DNA from: Geosiphon pyriformis
Lineage: Eukaryota; Glomeromycota; Glomeromycetes; Archaeosporales; Geosiphonaceae
Direction: 5' to 3'
Length of the DNA: 64,000 bases
Assembly: GCA_016748015.1 (NCBI GenBank)
Contig: JAAOMT010000718.1
Location: forward strand, 421,738 to 485,737
The notes under the pieces were generated by a model, which saw nothing but the letters and a program-made list of their open reading frames with translations, was not told the DNA's origin and did not search any database. Positions 45,919-62,396 of the stretch are shown in pieces; within the stretch, counting starts at the first letter, position 1; every line of letters starts with the position of its first letter. The position numbers and the translations under genes are program-made.

Positions 45919-47750
45919 TTATTGAGAAAAGAGAGCAAGAGGAACTAAACCAGCATTGTCAATTTTGGCTAAGAGGCCCATAACTGTGATTGAAAGATTT
46001 CTCAAAGTATCTTTCATCTTAGAAACAACTGAAGCATCAAAAACTGCCACTCCCACAATAGCCTTACCACTAGTGACTGTGCCTAAACCCTTACTCATCA
46101 CTATATCCGTCTTTTGATTCTGTGATGAAGGGGTCACTAACAGCTGACATCCAAAGCTAGACTAGAAAACCATTGGCCCAGGTGAGTCCAATCTCTTAGC
46201 CAACTTGTTAACATGTTCCACGAGGCTGACAAAACTACACTCAAAAGTGGCAAACCTATCATTCAATTCCTTAAACACCATTGGGGTAGGTTTTATCTCC
46301 AAAAAGGAACCAGAATTGACCGAACTATTATGGCCAGAAAAAAAAGGGGAAAAAGACCCATTCACAATACTTGTCCACAAAGCACCACCAAAAGCAACAG
46401 GCCGAGCAATTGGAGCTGAACATTTGGCATAAATGGCTGTCAGTCTACTTTTATCTGTATCCAAAAGTGCCTGACATGGCAATCTGCCAAAAGGAAAATT
46501 CTTACTAGAAGCACAGACCAAAGAAGTATGATCCAACTTCCCATACTTCGTGCACACAGCTAAGCCAAAATGAGACCAACAAAGATGAGCACCTCTTAAC
46601 ACAGGAGTAGTACCCATAATAGCATCCAATGATTCAGCTGACCCAAAACAAACAATGGCACACTTGGTTCAAGCATATGTAACTGGATGGCAATTAATTA
46701 CACAAGTCTTTCCACTCACAGAGCCAATATAATCCCAGATATCATGAGCATTGGTTCCCACAAGAAGAGTATAAAGCAGTGCCTTATGTAGATCCTTAGA
46801 GTCCCACATTTGTTTATCAAGATCAGCTCTGGCCACACGAACAGCATCTTTTCCAATGAGGATAGACCATTTAGAAGCTAAAAGATCAGCCTAATTTTGA
46901 TCTTCAAACTCGACAATTGCTTTTTGCCATAGGCTCACTAACTGCATCTTGACTAATTTAATTATCCCGAATTCAGAAAGTGCAGTGTGCACAGTCTCAA
47001 CTGATGTTTTAACAGGAATTTTTTTTACCACCACAGCTTGATCTAAATATTCAAATGATTTCTTGAGATCAGTGTTCACCAGGATCTTCACATCAGTAAC
47101 CAACTTGGTAGTCTTCATTAAATTCAATTCAGAAGTAAATGTCACCCTGACAATCCCAGCATATTTTGAGAGAGTAAAGGCTCCCCCAAAATCAATAATT
47201 CTTGAAAACAATTTTCTGACCACCTGAAGCTTTTCATGAGAGAATTTTTTAACCACCTTGTCTAACCCAATATCTATAGTAAAAGATTTCCAAACAGAAA
47301 CATTGACCAAATTCTTCATAGGTGGTGGAAGTACCAGAAAGGCATCCAAAAGAACATTATTATTATTACTGCTTGAAGAAAAGTCAATTTTTTCCAATGG
47401 TTTGCCCAATGCCTTTTTGGTTTTGACTTTTGAGCTCATAGGTGTTTGATCATGATCTCCCCCAGCAAGAGCACTGCTTTCACCATAATCAAAACTGGTT
47501 TTTTCAACCAAACATTTCTTCTCCATATCAATACTTTCAGACTCAGTGGTGTCACCAGTCTCTGAACTCTATGAGTGATTATTTTGGACTTTAAGACCAA
47601 CATTTTCACCACCAGAACCATCTTCTAAAACACTGTCTCTCCTTTTCTTTCTCGGAAGAACAGGTCTGAAACCATTACTAGAACCAGAAACTTTGACAGT
47701 CTTCTTTATGACAGCAATACTACAGCCAATGGTGGCTTCGTAATTAAGAA
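45919..47750 (-). pseudogene. LINE ORF1
   Basis: The minus-strand frame can be followed from about 47750 (GFRPVLPRKKRRDSVLEDG) through an open block of 211 codons (47526-46891) and a second of 155 (46629-46162) to about 45919. The first part is acidic/Ser-rich, the middle has two alpha/beta repeats (RRM-like), and the zinc-knuckle position is degenerate (CTKYGKLDHTSLVC). At least four stops occur, including a TAG near 47569 and a TAA near 46893. It is a relative, not a copy, of the ORF1 at 13.2-15.3 kb. Confidence 0.75.
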
Positions 47751-47830
47751 TAAAGAGTTTAAATTTATTATACTCAATTGTAAAAACTTCTTTCAGAAAA
47801 CTCTTAACTCTTTTTTTAGGATTTTTGAGA

Positions 47831-49780
47831 CAAAGGAAAGAAAGAAGTTTTAATTGTTTTATAAAATACTTTTAAAACCAAATTAATTAATTTTTTTAAT
47901 TATATAGTTTTTTAATAATATTGTTATTTAAATACATAATCAAATATAATTTGTTTTTTAATTACTTAATTTAATTGCTATTAAAGATATATTAATATTA
48001 TTTTTAAAAAACTTTTAATATTATTATTATAATTAAAATTAATATTTTTTAAAAAATTGTATTTAATAAAAAACTTTTAATTATTAATATTGTTATAAAT
48101 ATTGTTATTAATATTAAAGTTTAAATTATTGATTTATAAATTATTAATTATATTTAAATTATTTTGTTAAATTGATTTTTTATGTTTAAATTATTAATTT
48201 ATTAATTATTTTTTATTTTATTATAATAAAAATAAATTTTAAATTCGAATTATATTTTAAAAAACCAGTTATATAAGTTAATTTATTTAATTAAAATTTT
48301 AATAAAGTTTGTTAATATTTTAGGTTTTTTAATAATATAATTTTTTAGATTGGTAATTATATTTGTTTTATTTTCTATTTTCTTGATTTTTATTGTTATT
48401 AATACTTTATTGTTATAATATTTGGTTTTTATGAGTTTTTAAATCTTATTGTTATTAAACCTAATATTTTATACAAATATTGTATTTGGTAAAAAACTTT
48501 TGAATATTATTATTATTACAAATATTAGAATTTAAACTATTTATTTACTAATTATATAATGTTTTTTTTTCTATTTATTAAAATGTCTCTTAAGTTTATT
48601 GTTAACTCCAAGTTTTTTGTGTTATCTTTTATTAATAATAGAATATATATTATAGTTTCTGTTTCTTTGGGTTTTTTTTTATTGCTTTTTTTATTGTTTT
48701 TGCTGCTAATTCTATTGTTAAGTTTAAATTAGATTTTTTAAAATCTCAAATTTTAAGTTTGGTTGTTTTAATTAAATTATTATTGAACTTATTAATTTTT
48801 TGATTACTTTAATTATTATTTTTTTGAATAATAATAATAATAAGGTTTTTTAAGTAAAAAAAATTTGTTTTTATAAAAAGTATTATTAATAATTTTTCTA
48901 ATTTTTTAATTAATGTTTTTAAAAATATTTTTGTTATAGATCTAAAATAAATTTTGGTAAAATAGACTATAATAAAATACTGGCTGCTAAGTCTTTTTTT
49001 TTAAGTAAAGTTATAATTAAGTATATTATTGTTTTATAATATATATTAGATGCTAAAACCAGAAGTAGTATTAAGACAATTAAATTGTTTCTTAATAAGT
49101 TTATTTTTAATTCTAAAAATTTAAATGATATTATTAAAAAAATTAATAAGTTGAGTTTATTTTTAGCTTTTTTTGTTTCAATATAGTGTTGTCTTAATTG
49201 GCTCAACTGGCTGGTTATGTATAGAAAACACATGATTTATACTTAATTTAGATTATTTAATTTAATGTATTATATTAGACTATAATTAGATATTGCTTAT
49301 TAAATTATATAAAAAATAAAAATAAAAATAAATTTTTAATGAATAATAATATATTTAAATATTGTAAAAGTTGATATTAAATCTAATATTAAAAGACTCA
49401 TATTTGAATAAGTAAATTTGTCTTAAAAAATAAGAATTTAAATTTCTTTATTTGTAAATTAAGTAGATTAAAACTGTTTTCAGTTTTTTAATTAACATAA
49501 TATTGTCTTAATATAAGTTAAGATGACTACATGTTAAAATTGCATAATTTACAGTTATAGAAACTACCTAGTTAAAGGACTTGATTTTGTTAAAGCTAAT
49601 AATAAAAGAATAATAAATAAAATACAGTATATATACAAATAAAAATCTAAAGATAAACAATTTATTAATAGATTATGAATATTAATTAATTAACGGAAAA
49701 TTAAATTTAAAAAAAAAAAACATTTTAACTTTTAATTGTTAAACCCAATTTTTGTAACCTTATTTTTTGCCATTTTTTTT
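47831..49780. other. AT-rich spacer
   Basis: No gene was recognised. The open frame at 48967-49233 is Leu/Ile/Lys/Asn-rich, as expected by chance. Bases 49780-50034 are richer and are the probable promoter of the TOE1-like gene. Confidence 0.6.
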
Positions 49781-50034
49781 TTAAGATTAGCCTCGATTTT
49801 GATAAAAGTGTTTTTAATGAATGTGCGCGTGGCTTTCAAAGAAGAAAAAGCAACTTAGAATGTCTCAATGAATCCAAACACAACCATAGTAAATTTAATA
49901 CTAGCCGTTTACGCAGTTCGTGTAACTTTTGCCGCGTATAATACAAATTTCTTCCAAACTCGCTAATTCTAGAATATTGACCTCAAGGAATTACTCAAAA
50001 CAAACTCTTGACACCTCAGTTTTTACAACCCAAC

Positions 50035-51973
50035 ATGGCTATTCCGACCTTTAACGACATTACGAAAGAAAATCTCGTGTCTCAACAGCTTGTTATCAAA
50101 CACGTACTAAGTCGTGCAAAATTTATTGCTCTCGACACTGAATTTTCTGGGCTCGGCAACCCCAAAGCTGATGGGTTTTACCTCTCGTAAGTCACGAGGA
50201 AAAATCCAAAAGAGAATTCGTTTATTTGTTTTTACTGTTTTATAAAACAGAAACCTCGAGGAACGATACGTCAATATGTGCAAGTCTGTCAGATCTCATG
50301 CTCTCCTTTCGTTTGGAATTACGGCCTTTGAAGAAGTGCGAAACGCGACATACGAACAAGAAGAGTCTGGATCCGCAATTGACCCCCAAGAACTAAATTG
50401 GACGAAAACAGCAAAGACTGCGACAAACGAAATGGAAGGACCGAGAAAACACTCTAACTTGTTAGAAACTCAATTGAATGTTCATAATTTTGAATTCACT
50501 ATGTTTTCACAGGTACTCAACTCCTCGCTTTTACAAAATAGCTACCTTGTCTGACTGATAAAGTCAGAATACATTTATTGTGTCTAATATTTTTTGTCGT
50601 GCTATTCCTAATCATAATACCTTTAGACCGAATATGTGGTCACGCCAGACAGTCTTGCATTCTTGCTGGAGAATGGGTTTGATTTTAACAAACAGATTCG
50701 CCAAGGAATCCCATATTTCCCTGGAGCCGATAAGGTATTAACGGCTAAAACATTTATATAAAATTTTATAAATCCAAACTTTCAAATAACTGTTTGTCTC
50801 TAAGATCGAGAAGGGACCCGACGCTCAATATAACTCAATAATGCGATCGATCTTCAACTATATACTCACTTTGAATGTCCCAATCGTACTTCACAATGGC
50901 TTTCTCGACCTACTTTATATTTACTATTCTTTTTACGCTGAACTGCCGGAGGACTTGAATACCCTTGTCTGTGATTTGAGCGAAATGTTTCCAGGGGGTA
51001 TCTACGATACCAGGCTTATTGCAGAGGAATCAAAGGATAACCCTAAATTCTTGGGTTATCTTTTTCGAAAGTGAGATATCTCACATACTTTTTTAACGCG
51101 CCTCATCACTTTTAGGATTATTAAAAATATTTATTTGCCAGATACGAACGGGAACAAGCAGAGCGACGATTAACTGGCACAAAAACCTTTATCTCGATGA
51201 AACATCAAAATCGCCTGCCTATCCTTGTATCTGCCAAAAAAAGAGGAAGAGAGGAAGAGGAAGAGGAAGAGTCATTTAACTTGGTGGATGAGAGAAAGTT
51301 TGCAAATGGAGACGAGGAACCTTACTGCGTCGATTTCGCCGTAAGTTGGATTTTTAAATGGATTATTTGTCATTCTCAAACCTCAAATTTTTATTTATTC
51401 AATTATATTCAGACTAAAGGTTATTGCAAAAAAAAAATGAAATGTGGTAAATCCCACGACTTGGACTTAATCCTGGATCATCATACCGGAAAGTTGCCTC
51501 TGCAAAAAAAGCGCAAGATCCAGGGAAACTCCAAGTCAAAAAATACACATATGCGCTTTCCGACACCAATTATCAATTTAGCGAATGAACCTCTTAAGCC
51601 GGTGGAAATTGATTTGATGGATCAAAAAAATCAAACAACCGCTATTTGTTCCTTACAGGCCACTCAAATTCCCTTACAAATCGAACATTCCCAAAATGTC
51701 GCCAGTCACAACGCCCATATTGCCAGTACTGATGTCATCAATGGTGATTCCGACGCTAGGTGGCCCCATATGGCCTTTTATGACGCCTATATGACTGGTT
51801 ACATCTTTGCTCGGCATTTGATCATGAACGCTCCTCAAGACATACTCACTCTTCATAAAAATAAAGTGTATATAATTGGCAAAAATATACCATTGTTGAT
51901 AGAAAAAAGTAATTTCAGCAAAACAAGCACTGGTCATCAGGCCAAGCGCAACGACGCTTGTCAAAAGGAGTAA
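50035..51973 (+). CDS. TOE1-like CAF1-family deadenylase with CCCH zinc finger
   Basis: Six exons (50035-50186, 50251-50512, 50627-50734, 50805-51070, 51142-51340, 51413-51973) join in phase to 515 residues, close to animal TOE1 (about 510). The CAF1/DEDD nuclease is complete: FIALDTEFSG supplies Asp and Glu, HNGFLDLLY the second Asp, and MAFYDAYMTGY the last Asp. A CCCH finger (C-x8-C-x5-C-x3-H) sits in an insert and forms only after the 72-bp intron 51341-51412 is removed. A Lys/Arg-Glu stretch may be a nuclear localisation signal. TOE1 trims 3' tails of snRNAs and other small RNAs in Cajal bodies and nucleoplasm. The start is the first ATG; an upstream TTG in frame is not needed. Confidence 0.9.
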
Positions 51974-52080
51974 GTCATTCAAGACTTGGATTTCTTTATT
52001 TTTGACTGATTCATTTCTTTAAATTCATACTTTTTTACTGATAAATAGCAGATTTTTTTTGATGAAACCCAAATTATGAA

Positions 52081-54040
<1,960 letters not shown>

Positions 54041-54122
54041 GTTGCTGGCAGAATGTTACGTTTTTAAAATTTTCGGTTTCGTTTTGCAACAAGCAAAGCG
54101 AGATATAGATCTAGCACGTGAT
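54041..54122. promoter_or_regulatory. Very short divergent promoter between DAHP synthase and ADAT3
   Basis: Only 82 bp separate the two start codons (130 bp if ADAT3 starts at the Met at 54171). Both transcripts must start within this gap or overlap. No TATA box is obvious. Confidence 0.5.
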
Positions 54123-55686
54123 ATGAAGCTTGTTGATAATCATCGCATGACTGTATCAAGACTTTCGGCTATGAATACCATCGAATCGGAAACCTGCCCT
54201 TTTACTCTCGTATTGTCGGACGAAGAGACAAGATCATTAGAAACTGGTAAAAGACAGTTTCTGGCCAAGGAGAAAACTTAATTTTTTGAGTTTCCCAGTT
54301 AATTTTTATTTGTCAAAGTCGATGTCTATGTTTCTGACATAGAACCCAAAGAAACTGGGCGTGCAATAAAGTACGAAAAGATGAATATTTTAATTCAAAT
54401 GCGTCGAGTATTAAAATTCGTTTCAAAATAGATTTATTCGAACCAAATGTCCTTCATCCAAGGATTTGGAACATGCGAAATCTATCAAGAGGATGCCTCT
54501 CAATGGTGATGTTTGGATTGCCAAAAATTTTTAATCATCGCACCTAAATTCATTTCCCAAGCTTATTTAACAATTGTCTCCCTTATCGTTTCTTGATCAT
54601 AAGATGGTGGATTCACGCTTACTATTATCCTTTGTCCTACATCTTTGATCACTTTCCAAGATCTAGAAGCTTTAATCCGGTCAAATGGGCTAGATAAAGT
54701 ATTATCGCCACGTACTGAAAAGATCTCGAAATATCCACCCTATACCAAGGCACAGTTTGAGGAGTGGAGACGATTATGGCCGTTGAATTTTCGAGAAAAT
54801 CCCAAAAGGTCTATTTTTTACTCAATAGAAAATTTTGGCAATTCATATCGGTTCAAGTTTTTTTTGTATTCCCATATTTAATACAATAAACATCAATTAA
54901 ATAACAGCGTAATCAATCTCAACAAAAAAGATATTGAAAAATACAATGGCTATATGAATAAAGCCATAGAACTGGCCGCGGAGGCAAAAATAAAAGGAGA
55001 GGTGATTTTAAATTTTGCCATACTTTAATCACTTGATAGGATTATTTCATGGGCATTCAGCATATTTTACATCAAATTTCACCTCGCTTCATTAATAGGA
55101 GCCAATTGGTTGTCTTATAATAGATCCAAATAATGATACGATTTTCGCGGAATCTCACGACACACGTGTTGAAACCTCTCATCCGCTTCGTCATGCTCTT
55201 TTGAACTGTATTAATCACATTGGCGATCGGGAGAAATCGTTAAATGCAAAAAATTCAGAAGACCAGGAATATTTTGCCCCTCTACCACAAAAGAGAAAAG
55301 TGGAAGAAATCAAATATGAAGAAAATAATTTTCAAGAGTCGAACATTAAGATCAATAAGTCTAAGGCTCCAGCCTCTGTATATTTATGTAAAGGCTATGA
55401 TGTATTTTTGACGCACGAGCCTTGCATAATGTAGGTGTTGCTTGTTATAGATTTTGTCCCAACTAAACAAAAATCATTTGATTTAAATTAATTCTATTAA
55501 TCTAGGTGTTCCATGGCATTGGTTCACTCTCGTATTAGTCGAGTTTTCTACGGAAAGATCAGTCCGAATTCGGGTGGTTTAGGCTCACTTTACAAACTTC
55601 ATACCCATACAGTTCTCAACCATCATTTTCAAGTGTTCAAATGGGATGATGATCAAAAAATTGAATCTCTCTTAATAGATTGTTGA
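54123..55686 (+). CDS. TAD3: tRNA-specific adenosine deaminase subunit TAD3/ADAT3
   Basis: Seven exons (54123-54246, 54319-54370, 54432-54505, 54661-54808, 54908-55001, 55099-55430, 55506-55686) join in phase to 334 residues (human ADAT3 about 350). Markers: VDVYVSDIEPKETGRAIK, YPPYTKAQFEEWRRLWP, EPIGCLIIDP, the pseudo-active site LRHALLNC, YLCKGYDVFLTHEPCIMC and HSRISRVFYG. Zinc ligands His and the PCxxC cysteines are kept. The usual catalytic Glu (HAE) is Leu, as expected for this non-catalytic partner of TAD2. The dimer makes inosine at wobble position 34. The start could also be the Met at 54171. The exon 6 acceptor could lie 3 bp downstream. Confidence 0.9.
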
Positions 55687-55855
55687 GTATGATTTGAAAG
55701 AAATACTTTTCGAAGCCATCAAACCCAATATCACGAGATGTGAAACCCTTTATACCAAAAACACGTGAAACTCTTTGTTTACGTATTTATTTAAGATCAG
55801 CAGAAATTATCTATATAGAGGTTAAAATTTATTCATGTAAAAAAAAACAACCATA

Positions 55856-56458
55856 ATGGCGGAATGGTTAGAATGGAATATTGTAAGTGAGTGAAAACTC
55901 AATTCCACTTATATTTATAATTCACCCTTATGATAATTCATTTAGGATTTTGAAGGCCAAAAGCTTGCAGAATATGTTTACCAAATCACGGTTGTCACAT
56001 TTGCGGTCAGTTTATCCTTTTGCTAACACTCTATTGCCTGTACTTTGAAAGTTGATAACTTCAGTCTTGCTTGTGTCATTTTATGTACTGGTAGGCAATT
56101 GGTTTTGGCGTGGGATTCTATCTTCAATCATTGGAAATTACTTTGCAAATTTATGCTATCGGTGTAGTCTTGTCAGCATTGGTAATTGTTTTATTTTCTC
56201 ATTTTTTTCAGTTCTTTGTACACTCTTGATATCGGAGAATGTATTGGAAAAGTGAAATCTGGATTCAAACAAGCGAAGATTGAAACTGTACAAGTTTTAG
56301 ATTCAAAAAAGATATTTCATATATTTACTTTTTTGTCACCCGTTTTTATTATTTTGCAGTTGGTTTTGCCACCTTGGCCTTTCTATAATTCACACCCTGT
56401 TCAATGGTTAGCTGAAAAACCGATTGAGGAAAATACACGGAGCGAAAAAAAACCCTAG
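55856..56458 (+). CDS. SPC1: Signal peptidase complex subunit 1 (SPC1/SPCS1)
   Basis: Four exons (55856-55882, 55946-56005, 56095-56181, 56360-56458) give 90 residues, as in yeast Spc1 (94). The order is a short cytosolic N-terminus (DFEGQKLAEYVYQ), two membrane segments (ITVVTFAAIGFGVGFYL and IYAIGVVLSALLVL), the conserved PPWPFYNSHPVQWL and a charged tail. SPC1 is a non-catalytic ER membrane subunit of signal peptidase that helps keep membrane segments from being cut. The 170-bp gap after ADAT3 makes it a close tandem neighbour. The long open frame through intron 3 is not coding. Confidence 0.88.
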
Positions 56459-56639
56459 GACTTTCTACTCCAAAGTATTGATATATTACAAATAGTCAAT
56501 CAACATCACCTATTTAAGTTGATGAAATTATATTTATAATGGGAATTTAAATTAATAGAAAACCCAAGACTTTTATTGACGATTCTGGTAAAAACTTCCG
56601 AATCTAGAAAATTGTGAATTAGTGATAAAAATACCAATA

Positions 56640-57150
56640 TTTGAATAAATACCTGATGTTCGCCGCTCGCCTGTTCCCTTTTTTAAACTCTTACAAAGAG
56701 CGTAGCAATCCCTAGAGACACAAGATAAACCCGCAACTAAATAAATCGGATAAAGTATCGAAAATGAGAAATTTGGATTGCTTTACCTTCACTACCACGA
56801 GTCAATATAGGTGAGCCTGAAGCATCAAGTAGATGACTCGGTGAAATCGCTACAAATGAAAAATGCCAATTCACTACGATCATTCGGAGCATTGAATGCA
56901 AATTAGTTTTTTAATTACCGCCTAGGATTAACTAATTTGAATAAAATCCCTATTAGTGATTATGAAAAGTGAGCAGGAAAACTCCAACTTATCAATATTG
57001 GTATCAGCAAAAGCTTTCATTTACCTCGATGATACCGATCCAAGAGAGCTTCAATCTAGATTTAGCCAAAACGTCCCGAATCGCGAGAACAGGTCCGACT
57101 TTTATGATTTTAGGTGCAATAGGAATTAACCCATGTTGATTTGCAGCTAG
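56640..57150 (-). pseudogene. Thiolase (acetyl-CoA acyltransferase) C-terminal remnant
   Basis: Minus-strand pieces follow the C-terminal half of thiolases: PIAPKIIKVGPVLAIRDVLA with an IGIIEVNESF motif (57130-57020), LVNPRR (about 56925) where NPxGG is expected, AISPSHLLDASGSPIL (56850-56790) where GHPLGASGAR is expected, and a C-terminal helix fragment. The catalytic His context and the Gly-rich loop are altered, the Cys-containing final loop is absent, and no N-terminal half is found to the right. It is a truncated, decaying copy between two intact genes. Confidence 0.6.
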
Positions 57151-57159
57151 AGACAACAA

Positions 57160-58345
57160 ATAATTTTTGTTTTAAGGAAAAAAGATGTGAATTAAAAAAA
57201 TTATTATTCATATATTTAATTTATTTTAAAATGATAAAATTTGGGAAAGTAAAATTATTTGAGTACATAATTAATATTGATATTAAATAAACATTATTTA
57301 TAAATATAAGACTTTTTGGTAAACTTAATTCAAATCAAACAAAATTTATTTGACTTGATATTCTATAACAATGTGTGCTATTTAGCAGCAATAAAGTGTT
57401 TGTATATATGGGTTTGGTAAAAAAAATGATTTAAAAATATTATGAAAAGTTTTTTAAGAAAACTAAAAATTTGTGCAAATGTTTTTGATTGGTTACAAAG
57501 AAAATTTGGTTGTCAATGTTAAAAATAAGAGCAAAATTTAAGAAAAATAATTTAATATATGCTGTATAAACTTGATGTTAAGCGTTATAATATTATTTTA
57601 ATAATTAAAATAGAATTAAAATAAAGCATTCAAGTTTTTTTGGTCTATATAATAAGCTAAAAAAAAATTTTTGTATTTTTTTTTGCCAAGTGTGTTTTTA
57701 CAAATGGTAATAATAATAATAATAATACAATTAATTGTGTATAATATTATTTTTAATTGGTTTAAATACTAGTTATAAAAAAAACATAAGCTGTATTTAT
57801 TATAAAATATTTAATTTTATATTTTTAGATAGCAGTCGAGTTTTATTTGTAAAGCATTTAAAAATAATAGCAACAAATAAATTAACAAAAAACACAAATA
57901 TTTTATTTAATTCATTAACAATTAATTAATATTATTAAAAAATTATGTAAAAATATAATATGTTAATTAAATTATATATATATATATATTAAATAAATTT
58001 TGATTTGAAAAAAAATACACTTAAATAAATATTTCGAAATTAATAAAAATTTATAAAAAATTATATTAATTCACAATTAATTAATGAACTTCCAATTTTT
58101 ATAAAACTAAAAGGATGTGTAGAGAAAGCATGATATAATTAAATAGCAATAAAAAATTAAAATTTACTTTAAATTCTAAATTAATTTTATTATATATGTA
58201 AATTTTGACGGTTATAACTACCAAATATTCAATTTTGAATTTATGTCATCTGGTTTTTTAACTTTCGTTGCTCAAATATTAATTTTTTATGATCTGTTAG
58301 AAATTAAAATAGTGCAGATCAATTCAAATTTTCAAATTTTCAAAA
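57160..58345. other. AT-rich spacer upstream of the EngB-type GTPase
   Basis: No gene was seen. A short (AAT)n tract lies near 57707-57727. The final 100 bases before 58346 are the probable promoter/5'UTR. Confidence 0.55.
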
Positions 58346-60245
<1,900 letters not shown>

Positions 60246-60539
60246 CCACTATTCCATTAACCAAACGAAGACTTTTATTTTGAGGTTAATGATTGGGCTA
60301 TCGTCACTGAGTATCATTGTTAAACAATTTTGTAATGCTGCAGAATTAGAAGCGGATTTTGAATTCAACAGCCGATGGTCTTAACGTTTAAAACCCATCA
60401 GATATCTTACAACCCCTATTATTTGAGGTGTTCAACAAGGTATCACTACACTACATGATTTTATTTTGGTTCTATCTCGTAAAACTGATACACTCGAACA
60501 CCAGTATATGTCGTTTTTTTTTTCATTTTATGAGGATCT
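60246..60539. other. Convergent intergenic region between the GTPase and SPT6
   Basis: The two genes end towards each other 294 bp apart. No terminal hairpin or small gene is evident. Confidence 0.5.
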
Positions 60540-62351
60540 TTAATGATTTATTCGATTCATTTCGGCTTGTTTGCGGTTTGCTCTCACACTGATCAGATAC
60601 TTTTTAAACCCGTTGATCAAATGTTCGACGCCCGGATACTCGACGTCAAAAATCTTGAATCCTTCAGGAGTGATTTTGCCAAACTGTAAAAAAAAAGTTG
60701 GGCAATCAGGAATATCAAAATTGAACAAATACTTGTTTCACAATATCAAACAAAAAGAAATCATTATAATTACGTATGGATAAAGCGATTCATTTTGTTT
60801 GAATTTCACCCCCATAATGAAATTTCCTGGCCTTTGTCGATCAAGACAAATACCGTAAGGTGTTTGTTGAGGATTAGCTCTCATTAACGTATCACAGTGT
60901 TGAGCTGAAAAAATAATCAGGTTATGAATCAATATAGGGGATTGTTTTTGTTGTGCAACTTAAAAATATAACAATTGAGGGATTACCTAGTTCGTCAATG
61001 GTGCCCTTAAATTTAACATTTGTTTTAAGTTCTTGCATTTTTCGTATGGAAGCTTCAACATGGGAAACTATAACTTCATCAATATCGGAATACTCATATG
61101 GCCCAACTTTCAAAATGGGGTTCTTATCACCTCTGGTGACTTCCTCAACATCTAAAAAAAAAAAAGATTTAAAATTGTGATTATTATATATGTGAATCTT
61201 TTCGTTACAAAGTATTAAAGGTCTTTCTCACCGATATGTTGATATAGATTCTCGTCTACTTTCCAAGTGATGATAATATGGTCATAGCCTCGTGAAGATG
61301 GACGTATAATAAATTCCCCAATTTGCTTATCGGCTAATTCTTGCTCTGCCTGAGCGGAGTTAACCTTAAGATATAGTGGGTGATCAATGTGTCGAATCTT
61401 TACACGTTGTACGGGGCGTCGAGCGACTATATACAATCATTTTGATTTTAGGAAATTTAAGAGTGGGAATTTTAAAAATTAATACAATCAATTTTAACAC
61501 TTTGTATCAAAAGCAAGAAGACAATAATGATACCTATTTGAGCTTGAAAGCTTTGAGATGCTGCATCATCAAAGAAAGGATCTCTTGCCTCTCTGGATCT
61601 AGCTTCGCTAATGTTTTTGGACGTCTGAATATGATCCGGACGACATGATAATTCGACTTGGAATTTTCTGGCATCGATACGCAATACAGTACAATCAAGG
61701 GTTTGATCTTTATTCAGGACCTGTCGTGCATCGGAAACTTGAAGGTTGGGATCAGCAATATTGTTTATCCCAATTATGGCATCAATACCAGATAGGAGTC
61801 GAGCTTTGGCGTAACTGGATTCCACGCGATACACTTGTGCTGATACAATGAGATCAGCATAGAGCGTTTCTTTGGTTTCCTTTGTAATAAGTTCAAATGT
61901 TTGGTTCACTGTAAGTTCAGGAAATTCCCGACGAAGATCTTGATATGGATGCATCAATTCCTTCCTGATGTTATAAAGGGTGATTTTCCGAGGCAGGCCA
62001 TAAATTTCCTGTAACTGTTCAGCATATTCGCCTAATATAAGATCATTGAGCTTTTCATGTTGTCTCATTATTTCTAGGACACAGTATGATGTGTCTTTCC
62101 CTTCTGCCATTTCTTCAGTCTCCATATCCAGCGCATCTGCCGCCATTTTGCGGGCAAGATCATAATCAGTCGGGTGAATTCGTGTTTTATCCAAAGGATC
62201 CGCTGCGTCATGACCAAATTTGATGAAGCTAGCACAGTTGGCAAATACTTTGTCCCCTAACAGCGTTGCATTCAATTCTTCGCGAGTACGAATTTCATCT
62301 CTCTGTTAAGATTAGAAATATGAATTTTCAATTGATAATCATTTCAATATA

Positions 62352-62396
<45 letters not shown>

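Larger units (their letters stand above)
31136..47830 (-). mobile_element. LINE (non-LTR retrotransposon), minus strand, split by copy B
   Basis: Read right to left: ORF1 (about 47750-45919), ORF2 with AP-like endonuclease, RT with FVDD motif, then a break at 42778 where the LTR element is inserted. The frame resumes at 32803 with the RT C-terminal region, RNase H, a Cys/His segment, a 3' tail sharing CCCAACCACTATCTAAGTAC with the tails at 13.1 and 16.3 kb, and a poly-A tract seen as a T run at 31137-31147. The two halves are contiguous when the LTR element and one copy of CCAT are removed. Scattered stops show the LINE is inactive. Confidence 0.9.

Noticed and set aside
56052-56458. Alternative open frames giving a longer membrane protein at SPC1
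   Set aside because: They read through introns; the spliced form restores the conserved family length and the PPWPFY motif.
57735-57929. 64-codon plus-strand frame
   Set aside because: AT-rich, no family, no splice context.
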